A DNA stretch of 64,000 nucleotides from Limimaricola hongkongensis DSM 17492. GTDB lineage: Bacteria > Pseudomonadota > Alphaproteobacteria > Rhodobacterales > Rhodobacteraceae. Location of the stretch: the NCBI RefSeq assembly GCF_000600975.2, contig NZ_KK088652.1, forward strand, positions 310,001-374,000, in the 5' to 3' direction. The stretch's first letter is position 1; every line of letters starts with the position of its first letter. Under the pieces are notes generated by a model. The model was not told the DNA's origin. It ran no database searches and saw only the letters and a program-made list of their open reading frames with translations. The position numbers and the translations under genes were made by a program. Shown here piece by piece: positions 16,587 through 23,261 of the stretch.

Positions 16587-17043
16587 ATGACCGAGCCCCT
16601 TCGCTATGGCCGCGCCAAGCTGTCCACCACCCTCGCGGATTTCGATGTCCTGCGCGCCGCGATCAAGTCGCACGACAGCTTTGCCGCCGAGTCCGCGTGG
16701 GATCGCTGCGAACGCTGGCTTGGGCTGATCCAGACCGCGACCCCGCCGCTGCACTCTGACACGGAGCGCCGCGCTTTGGCCGCGGAGGCCGAGATCCTCC
16801 GCCTCCGCGCTCGACTCGACGAAGCTCAGGCGGCTCACGACGAGACGTTATGCTGCCGGTATCGCCCATGGCCGGTGGATCGCGCGGTGCGATGCCCTGC
16901 GTCGCGTCGCCGCCTGGCGCGAGTCTGAGCCCGGCCGAGACATGCCTCGCAATCAGGAGCAGCTAGACGCGATCCTGCTGGGGCCAGCTGCGCCGGAAAA
17001 CGCACCCCCACTCTGCGACCAAGGAGGCCGCCATGTGCCCTGA
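16587..17043 (+). pseudogene. unknown island gene, frameshifted
   Basis: The ATG at 16587 opens TEPLRYGRAKLSTTLADFD and reads through coiled, charged sequence to HDE at about 16844. There the original frame turns into improbable Cys/Pro/Arg sequence, while the next frame continues sensibly (RYAAGIAHGRWIARCDALRR) to a stop at 17041-17043. A small indel near 16842-16850 explains this. The N-terminal 28 codons are repeated at 19348-19470. I do not recognise the family; composition and place suggest a phage-derived accessory gene. The following gene starts within its last codons behind AAGGAGG. Confidence 0.55.
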
Positions 17044-17386
17044 CCACGAAGGTGACGAAGCTGGCCGCTGCGGCGGTTGCGGCTCGCGCGACATGATCAC
17101 CACCCGCCTCTGCGACAGCAAGATCCTCATGGACCGCTGCAATGCCTGCGGCCGCATCCAAGACGTGGGGACCCGCGATTGTCCAGAGGCGGAGCCCTTC
17201 GAAGACTGCGCGTTGCCCAAGGGTTCGCCCGAGCAGGGCAACCCTTGCCGCTGCGCCGGAATCATGGAAGTGGCGGAGCGAGAGGGATTACCTGCGCAAC
17301 GAGATTCTTCGCAAGCAACTGATAAGTTATGCATGCTCCGCCAACTATGCACCATCATGTGCACCGCATTGTGCACCATCAAGTGA
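17033..17386 (+). CDS. small cysteine-rich (zinc-ribbon-like) protein
   Basis: 117 codons from an ATG eight bases or fewer behind AAGGAGG. The N-terminal 55 residues carry paired cysteines (RCGGCGSRDM and DRCNACGRIQ), a zinc-ribbon pattern. After about residue 80 the sequence becomes unnatural (repeated CTIMCTALCTIK), while another frame reads a helix-like WRSERDYLRNEILRKQL at about 17269-17320. A second frameshift or a composite end is therefore likely. Short zinc-ribbon proteins of this sort occur in phages; no function can be assigned. Confidence 0.5.
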   Translation: MCPDHEGDEAGRCGGCGSRDMITTRLCDSKILMDRCNACGRIQDVGTRDCPEAEPFEDCALPKGSPEQGNPCRCAGIMEVAEREGLPAQRDSSQATDKLCMLRQLCTIMCTALCTIK

Positions 17387-17642
17387 CCGACATGAAACTT
17401 GGAATGTCGTATCTTCGCTTTGAGCTGCAACCGAGTTGGTTATGCAAACGAAGGGCCGCGCAATTCAGAATGTTCGCATTGGAGCCCTGTCCGATCGCCT
17501 TCTCGACCCGATAGGCGCGGCCCCCGTATTGTAACGTGGAAGCGAGACAGAAACAAACTCCGCGCGCTCGCCAAAATGCCAGTGACATTCACACGATCAC
17601 TGGCACTCTGCTGCTATGTCCAGATTGGATATTGTCGGGACA

Positions 17643-19019
17643 TTACAAAATGAAATCCGACGCGCTAACTAGATCTGTCTCGATATATATTTGCGCGTCG
17701 ACTTTGGCGTCCCCGTCGAAATCGAGAGATGCGATCGAAAATCTTGCGTCGATGCGTTCGTAACTATTCAGAATGAACTCGTCAGCGCGCCCGGTGAAAG
17801 TGGAACCAGCGAACTTGATATTTCCTTCGCTTAGTAGCGTCAAATCGATGACATCACCCTCAGAGCTACTAAAATCTCGGATCTCGTCTCTGAAGTACTG
17901 ACCAACCCCCGTGTCGGAAGCCTGAGTAAACACAAACTTATCAGCGCCAGAGCCGCCATAGAGGAAGTCTGTGCCACCGCCTCCATACAGCATGTCATCG
18001 CCAGTGCCGCCATACAAGTAGTCGACGTCATTTCCGCCATGCGCAATATCATTGCCGGAACCACCGACTATGAAATCGCGTCCATCATTTCCATGCAGAA
18101 CATCTTGGCCTAGGCCGCCATATACATTGTCCCCTCCATCACCGCCTTTAACAACATCGTCGCCATCATCCCCGTACAGATCGTCGTCTCCAGCCAAGCC
18201 GTAGATACTGTCATTTCCAAAAGATCCTTGCAAGACATTGCTGCTTTCATTGCTGCCGTAAATGACATCATCGAATGCCGATCCGAAAACATCCTCGATG
18301 CTCAGCAGAACATCTTCTCCTCCACCTCCGCTCGCTGTGCCATGTTCGAGATTTATCACCACGCTAGCACCGAGGCTGTGATAGATGGCCTGATCCTGCC
18401 CGCTGCCACCATCGAGAAGATCATCGCCGAGCCCTCCGATCAATTTGTCTCGATGCGATCCTCCAAAAAGATGGTCGTTGCCAGCCCCACCATCGAGCCG
18501 ATCGACATCCTCGCCGCCTAGCAGCGTGTCACTGCCACCCAGACCCCGGATATTGTCGCTTCCTCCGCTACCTATCAGAGTGTTTCCTTCAATATTGCCT
18601 GTGAGAACATCTGCGTAATCTGAACCCGTAAGGTTCGTTATTCCTACAAGCAAGTCTCCGGCTGCGTCTCCGCCCTGACCTTCAGCTGCGTTTAGAAGTT
18701 GAAGATCGATACCCAAAAGACTGAGACTGACGACATCGGTGGTGTTGGAGAGATCTACCCCGACTCCCGCACTGGAAAATACATAGGATGCGGTGTCTGT
18801 GCCTGCGAGGCTCGTGGTTCCCAGACCACCGACAATGTCGAGACTGCCACCGATCAAAACGTCGGAACCAGTCCCTCCTTCCAATGTATCATCTCCGGCA
18901 TAGCCAGCTAGCAGATCGTCTCCGCCGTAGCCGTACAGCCAATCGTTTCCGAGAGCAAAGGGCACTCCCAAAAGAGGTGGGAGGATGTTGCCAGAGTTGT
19001 CGCCTTCGAACGTCGCCAT
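17643..19019 (-). CDS. RTX-type hemolysin-like calcium-binding repeat protein
   Basis: A 458-residue acidic protein built of glycine/aspartate-rich nonapeptides (GGxGxDxLx) in three blocks, at about residues 30-58, 150-210 and 268-365, that form calcium-binding beta-rolls. There is no N-terminal signal peptide. The C-terminal 60-70 residues are non-repetitive and end in SASDFIL, as expected for an uncleaved type I secretion signal. No toxin, protease or lipase domain is visible, and no type I transporter genes are in the window. Codon use is visibly more AT-rich than in the neighbours, indicating transfer. AAGGAG lies just before the ATG. Confidence 0.88.
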   Translation of the reverse strand: MATFEGDNSGNILPPLLGVPFALGNDWLYGYGGDDLLAGYAGDDTLEGGTGSDVLIGGSLDIVGGLGTTSLAGTDTASYVFSSAGVGVDLSNTTDVVSLSLLGIDLQLLNAAEGQGGDAAGDLLVGITNLTGSDYADVLTGNIEGNTLIGSGGSDNIRGLGGSDTLLGGEDVDRLDGGAGNDHLFGGSHRDKLIGGLGDDLLDGGSGQDQAIYHSLGASVVINLEHGTASGGGGEDVLLSIEDVFGSAFDDVIYGSNESSNVLQGSFGNDSIYGLAGDDDLYGDDGDDVVKGGDGGDNVYGGLGQDVLHGNDGRDFIVGGSGNDIAHGGNDVDYLYGGTGDDMLYGGGGTDFLYGGSGADKFVFTQASDTGVGQYFRDEIRDFSSSEGDVIDLTLLSEGNIKFAGSTFTGRADEFILNSYERIDARFSIASLDFDGDAKVDAQIYIETDLVSASDFIL

Positions 19020-19347
19020 AATTTACTCCTTCCAGCAAGCCAAATTCGCATTGACTTTCTATGGTTGTAAATCACTGACCCTCTTGTACTTTAAGGATAT
19101 ATCTGCGACCGAATTTGACATCTATAAGGAGGAAATATGTAAATATTGTGCTTAATGCACAGCACCCGACTTGTACGTTCTTCAGACTTTCACGGGATAG
19201 CTCGGCTACGATCAAAGTTATGCTGCGGATTGCAAATCCGGTTAAAACCCTCGCTAAATCAGCCCTTAGCGTCGGAACGAGCCCCCAGACATACCAAGAA
19301 CGATTGGTGAATGTCGGAACTCATGATCGGGCCGTGGGGGTGGCGCC
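19020..19347. other. AT-rich intergenic region upstream of the RTX gene
   Basis: 328 bases without a credible gene. The first part must hold the RTX promoter on the minus strand; AAGGAG sits at about 19024-19029. The composition is markedly lower in GC than the core genome. No further structure was recognised. Confidence 0.5.
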
Positions 19348-19470
19348 GTGACTGTCGAACCCCTCCGCTACGGCCGCGCCAAGCTGACCACCATCCTCGC
19401 GGACTTCGACGCCCTGCGCGCCGCCGTGATGGTCGCGGCGGGGAACTCGTCAGAGAAGTCGCGGCCGTAA
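19348..19470 (+). pseudogene. truncated copy of the 16587-type island gene
   Basis: From a GTG, TVEPLRYGRAKLTTILADFD closely repeats the N-terminus encoded at 16587, then departs after about codon 28 and stops at 19470. The departure point (about 19425-19440) coincides with the truncated end of a minus-strand phage gene, so it looks like a recombination joint between two elements. Confidence 0.6.
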
Positions 19471-19508
19471 TCGAGGATGTCGTCGGGGTCTTTGTTCGGC
19501 CAGTTCAT
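19368..19508 (-). pseudogene. possible phage fibre-tail adaptor, 3' truncated
   Basis: The ATG at 19508 overlaps the stop of the tail gene by ATGA. The first 18 residues, NWPNKDPDDILDYGRDF after Met, resemble the start of small phage adaptor proteins (KDPDxxLDY). After about residue 27 the frame runs antisense through the duplicated gene fragment and stops at 19368, so only the N-terminus is genuine. It was apparently cut by the recombination that placed the 19348-19470 fragment. The adaptor identification rests on memory of the motif. Confidence 0.4.
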
Positions 19509-20650
19509 GCGCTTTTCCTCGTAATGCGGCTTTCCGCGGGATGTCTGGTGATGCGTGTCTCAGCCGGATGGCTGGCGATGTGCGCTGCGATGGGCGCGCG
19601 CGGGGCGATATCGCCTCCGATGATCCCTACGCCGGATGCTGAGGGCTCGAATGCTCCGGATCCGCTGCCGGAGATCGCGGCCCCATCCGTAGCGCTGCTC
19701 GAGGTCGAAAACGCGCCTGCCCCCTGTCCGGCTGTCGCCACCTGTCCGGTAGCCCCGCCCTCGGTCGAGACCCCCCCTGCCGCAACACCGGAAACGGCGG
19801 AGCTGCCGGAGGCGGAAGCGGCAGACGCAAAGCCCGCATCACCCTGCCCCGCGGCAGCAACCTCGCCCGTGCCGCCCGCCGTGGTCGTGAACGATCCCGC
19901 CGCCGAGCCGCCGCCCGTTTGCTGCGCAGAGCCTTCGGACGTGACGCCCGTGGCAAAGCCGCCCGCGCCCGTGCCGGTGATGGGCGCGTCACCGCTGCCA
20001 GTGGCGTCCGCGTCGAACCCGCCGGATGCGGAGCCGGTGACGCCGACAGCGCCCGCAGCCTCCCCATCGAGGCCGAAGCCGCCCGAGGCTTGCCCGGAGG
20101 CAGCTACCTCGCCCGTGGCCGTAGCCCCGGCATCGAACCCGCCAGAACCCGCCCCGGTGACGCCGCCCCCACCGCCCTCGGTGTAGTGGACACGCATCTC
20201 GACGCTATCGACCTGTGCAGCGGTGTTGTTGCCGCCTGCCACCCCGAAGAAGCGCTCGAAGACCAGCCGGACGCCGAAGCCGCTCGACACGACATCAGCC
20301 TGCGTCAGCGCAGCGCCCCAGAGGTTCGCCGCACCGCCGTGCACGAGGAGTTGCCCGGAGCCGGACACCTCGGTTTGGTTGGCCTGGGACATGCCGACAG
20401 CCGTGGCGCCGCCATCCTTGGTCAGAAAGGCAGAGAGCGTGCGGACAGACCGGGTGCCGTGCTGCGAACCGACCTGGGTGCGGATCTCGATGCCGTCGAT
20501 GGTGGCGCCCGAGGGGATATCGGCTGCCGTGAATCCGAAGGCGTTCGCGATGCCGGTATCCGTCGTGTTTCCCTCGACGCTGCCGACGAAGCCATAAGCC
20601 TTGGTGCCCAAGGTCGCGTTGAGGCTTGCGACTGTCCAGCCGGGCCACGA
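19505..20650 (-). pseudogene. phage tail/fibre-like repeat protein, 5' truncated by an IS
   Basis: About 370 visible residues. The N-terminal part (WTVASLNATLGTKAYGFVGS and SGATIDGIEIRTQVG) is beta-rich. Residues about 150-330 are repeats of roughly 25 residues rich in Gly, Ala, Ser and Thr (SGGFDAxATxTGxVxxSG), typical of tail fibres. Upstream of about 20650 the frame closes inside the IS3 fragment, so the start has been lost. It is followed by an ATGA-coupled short gene, consistent with a former tail operon on the minus strand. Confidence 0.6.
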
Positions 20651-21005
20651 ACGCGTATCTCACTTTGCATCCCTGGCGAAATACGCGCTCGCCATCGTCC
20701 TCGGACCGATGGCGGACAATGGCTCGCCCTTTTTTAAGATGTCGCGCTCCTCCGAAACCCGCGCCAGCTCCTTCTTGAGGCGCCGGATCTCGGTGTCCTT
20801 CTCCACCTCGCCCGAAGAGTTCTTCGCGAACTTCTTCTTCCAAGCGTAGAGCGAATACGGGCTGACCCCAAGCCGCTGCGACACCTCCCTGACCGGGTAG
20901 CCTCGCTCGGTGATCTGCGCGACCGCGTCCCGCTTGAACTCGTCGCTGAACTTGCTGCTGCTCATCATGGCCTCCTTGCCTCAAAATTAGCGAAGAAGGC
21001 GTCCA
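20650..21005 (-). mobile_element. IS3-family element fragment
   Basis: Left-end part of an IS3-family insertion sequence: the complete OrfA, the slippery A6G at about 20729-20735 used in this family for frameshifting to OrfB, and only the first few OrfB codons (VRYAFVAR) before the sequence joins the tail gene. The rest of OrfB and the other terminus are missing. The end near 21000 abuts the integrase frame, so the insertion or a later deletion truncated both neighbours. Confidence 0.72.
20660..20968 (-). CDS. IS3-family transposase OrfA
   Basis: 102 residues: SKFSDEFKRDAVAQITERGYPVREVSQRLGVSPYSLYAWKKKF is the IS3 OrfA helix-turn-helix, followed by the leucine-zipper segment EIRRLKKELARVSEERDILKK. 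It then reads 14 residues (GEPLSAIGPRTM...) before ASAYFARDAK; in many relatives ILKK runs almost directly into AYFARDAK, so a short in-frame insertion near the slippery site is possible. AAGGAGG precedes the ATG. With OrfB gone the element cannot transpose by itself. Confidence 0.85.
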   Translation of the reverse strand: MMSSSKFSDEFKRDAVAQITERGYPVREVSQRLGVSPYSLYAWKKKFAKNSSGEVEKDTEIRRLKKELARVSEERDILKKGEPLSAIGPRTMASAYFARDAK

Positions 21006-21010
21006 CAAGA

Positions 21011-21412
21011 CACGGGGCTATTCACAAGGGCATCGTCTGGTTGCGCTGGAGGCAGTCGAAACCGCCGCACGATTATGTCGAGATCCCGATGCTGCCGACG
21101 CTCCAGCGCGAGCTGGAAGGCCACACGGGCGGACCCTACCTGCTCAACGCTTGGGGCAGGCTCTATACCCACGGCGGGATCGGCAACGCAGTGCGCGCGT
21201 GGCTCGATGAGGCAGGCGTGAAGGGCTCGCTGCACGGCGTCCGTAAGGGGCTCTCGTCCATCCTGCCGCAGCTCGGCGCGTCGAGCTACGAGATCGACGT
21301 GCTGCTCGGGCACCGGATGGGAAGCGCGGAATCGCAGGTCTACGTGGCGAACGCAAAGCGGGGTGAGATCGCGGAATTGCTGACCTCGAGGATGGGCGGG
21401 CTCGACCTATAA
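21011..21412 (+). pseudogene. tyrosine recombinase (integrase), C-terminal fragment
   Basis: The open frame enters from the IS boundary and encodes the C-terminal catalytic part of a phage-type integrase: PMLPTLQRELEGH, the box II histidine-arginine HGVRK, LLGHRMG, and the nucleophile tyrosine in SQVYVANAKRGEI. The N-terminal core-binding domain and the first catalytic arginine are missing, so it is inactive. It reads toward the right direct repeat 78 bases beyond its stop, the normal integrase-att arrangement. Confidence 0.8.
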
Positions 21413-21414
21413 AC

Positions 21415-21441
21415 TACCCCACGCCGCAAAAACTACCCCAC
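21415..21441. repeat. two direct TACCCCAC motifs left of attR
   Basis: ACTACCCCACG occurs at 21413-21423 and 21432-21442, 19 bases apart, directly after the integrase stop. See the attL-side motifs at 16332-16386. Confidence 0.5.
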
Positions 21442-21489
21442 GCGCCCCGCAACGCATTGTAAAGAAGGACGGAAAATCATGGGCGTTAG

Positions 21490-21517
21490 TCCCTCCGGGC
21501 CTACCAAAACGACGCCT
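21490..21517. repeat. attR-like direct repeat
   Basis: Exact 28-base copy of the tRNA 3' end at 16270-16297. The bases upstream (GGGCGTTAG) do not form the rest of a tRNA, so this copy marks the far end of the island. Confidence 0.9.
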
Positions 21518-21859
21518 GAATACCCGACATTCACGGCGAACCCACAGCGTCGTGGGGTAAAACCCGCCATATGGGAAACGATCGGTTAGGCTGCCGGCCA
21601 CCCCGCGAATTGCGCCCCGATCCGGGCGCTTCCGAGAGTGATGGGCCACATGGCGCCCACCCGCGAAATCTGCAGCGTGGCCCTGCCTTCAGGGGGCAGC
21701 GCCACGCTCCCGGTGGCCGGTGCGCCTCTCATGCCATCGCGAAGGATGCGCGGCATGTCGCGGGGCCGCCTCACCCGCACCGAACGCCACCGCCCGCCGG
21801 ATCACCGGCGGGGGGAACACTTCATCGGGGACAGGACAGGCCCGCCCCCTTTGCCGCGA

Positions 21860-23167
21860 TCAGCGCTTCAGGCGCATCGTCTCGTCGAGCATCTCGTCGA
21901 CGGTGGTGACGATCTTGGCGTTCGAGGAATAGGCCCTCTGGGTGCTGATCAGCTCGGTCAGCTCCTGCGCGATCTCGACGTTGGAGCTTTCCAGCGCCCC
22001 CGCCGTCAGTGCCCCGGCCGAGCCTTGGCCGGCCTGGTTCAGGCTGTATTTGCCCGATCCGCGCGATAGCGCATAGGCGTTGCCGTCGGCCTTCAAAAGC
22101 CCGTCGGGATTGGCCACCTCGGCCAGCGGGATGTTGTAGAGCGGCTTGCGGTTGCCATTGTTGAACACGCCGTAGACATCGCCGCGCTCGTCGATCTCGG
22201 TGCGCACCAGAACGCCGCTCTCGGCCCCGTCCGACGCCGTCTTGAGCGGCGAGTAGTCGCCCGCGAACTGGGTCATGCCGCCATGCGTGTCGGGCTCGCC
22301 GATCGCCAGCTCGATGACCTGCGGCACGGCGCCGTTGTCGACGGTCAGCGTCGCGGTGCCGGTCGCCGGATCGAAGGCGAAGCCCGCCGGCGCCGTGGCG
22401 GTCGAAACCGGGTTGGAATAGAGCCGCGGCGCCCCGGCCAGCGGGCCGCTGTCGTGGAAATCCACCGTCACGTCGCCGTATTGCGTGCCATCCGCGTCGG
22501 CGATGCTCAGCGTCCACTGGCTGGCCGTCGCGGTCGGCTGCCACGAGAACTGCATCCGCTCGGCCTCGCCCAGCGGCGAGAAATACTCCGCCGAGCTGAG
22601 AAACGGCTCGCCCGGCGTGGCCAGGCCGGTCTGCTGGGCGGGGATGTTGCCGCTGACGGTCATCTCCTTGGTCGGCGAGCCGGTCTGCGACAGGCTGCCG
22701 AGATTGACGGTCTTCAGATCGCCGAACTGGTTGCGGTCGACATTGCCGATCGAGGCGGTCTGGTCATAGGGAAACCCGGCGAGGTAATAGCCCGCCGCGT
22801 TGCGCAGGTCGCCGTTCTCATCGGGCAGGAACGAGCCCGCGCGGGTCAGGAAGAAGTTGCTTTCATTGGTCTCGTTGGGCTGGGCGCTGACCACGAAGAA
22901 CCCCTGCCCGCCGATCGCCATGTCGGTGGCCGAATTGGTGGCGCGCACCGCGCCCTCGGTGCTGACATCGGCGCTCTGGAAGGCGCGCACCCCCGAAGGC
23001 GAGATCCCGGCATTGTCGCTCAGCGTGCTGGTCGTCACCATCTGCACGAAGCTGCGCCGGTAGCCGTCGGTGTTGGCGTTGGCGATGTTCTCCGAAATCC
23101 GGCCCACCGCCGTGGAGTTCGCCCGCAGACCGCTCACACCGGTCTGCATCGCGTAGGAAATGCTCAT
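21860..23167 (-). CDS. flgE: flagellar hook protein FlgE
   Basis: A 435-residue hook subunit. The N-terminal rod/hook motif SGLRANSTAVGRISENIANANTDGYRR and the C-terminal heptad region ESSNVEIAQELTELISTQRAYSSNAKIVTTVDEMLDE are both present, with the variable hook domain between (about 90-380), including MAIGGQGFFVV. Such proteins leave through the flagellar type III exporter without a signal peptide. It is the first flagellar gene after the island, on the minus strand. The open frame ends exactly where the junction sequence begins. Confidence 0.93.
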   Translation of the reverse strand: MSISYAMQTGVSGLRANSTAVGRISENIANANTDGYRRSFVQMVTTSTLSDNAGISPSGVRAFQSADVSTEGAVRATNSATDMAIGGQGFFVVSAQPNETNESNFFLTRAGSFLPDENGDLRNAAGYYLAGFPYDQTASIGNVDRNQFGDLKTVNLGSLSQTGSPTKEMTVSGNIPAQQTGLATPGEPFLSSAEYFSPLGEAERMQFSWQPTATASQWTLSIADADGTQYGDVTVDFHDSGPLAGAPRLYSNPVSTATAPAGFAFDPATGTATLTVDNGAVPQVIELAIGEPDTHGGMTQFAGDYSPLKTASDGAESGVLVRTEIDERGDVYGVFNNGNRKPLYNIPLAEVANPDGLLKADGNAYALSRGSGKYSLNQAGQGSAGALTAGALESSNVEIAQELTELISTQRAYSSNAKIVTTVDEMLDETMRLKR

Positions 23168-23261
23168 CCTGCCTGTCCCTCGTTATTGATTTCACCGGGA
23201 GTCTTGGCGCCCCGGCCGGTCGTGATGTCCGGCCAAGGCCGGTGGTGAACGGGCATGGTCA

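Larger units (their letters stand above)
16298..21517. mobile_element. tRNA-integrated mosaic genomic island (decayed)
   Basis: About 5.2 kb between two 28-bp direct repeats, the left one forming the 3' end of a functional tRNA. Cargo: a frameshifted phage-like gene, a Cys-rich small protein, an RTX protein of lower GC, tail-fibre and adaptor fragments, an IS3-family fragment and a 3' tyrosine-recombinase fragment reading toward the right repeat. The broken genes and the truncated integrase mean it can no longer excise by itself. The chromosome resumes with flagellar genes after about 21.85 kb. Confidence 0.85.
21413..21859. other. right end of the island and junction to the flagellar cluster
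   Basis: 447 bases without a credible gene. They hold two direct TACCCCAC motifs, the attR-like core, a third inverted motif at 21552-21559, and, from about 21560 to 21720, sequence related to 16340-16500. On the minus strand both related stretches read a short conserved phrase (ALPPEGRA here, ALPSEGRG on the left), apparently the end of one lost gene. Nothing recognisable follows until flgE. Confidence 0.5.

Noticed and set aside
17643..19019. Tandem short repeats in the DNA that might suggest a CRISPR or satellite array
   Set aside because: They are the codon-level echo of RTX nonapeptides; there are no constant repeat/spacer units.
19311..20186. 291-codon plus-strand Pro/Ala-rich ORF in the island
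   Set aside because: It is the complement of the Gly/Ala/Ser-repeat tail gene; the repeats make sense only on the minus strand.
21571..21909. 112-codon plus-strand ORF just after attR
   Set aside because: Pro/Arg/His-rich, no ribosome site, overlaps flgE and the duplicated att-flank sequence.
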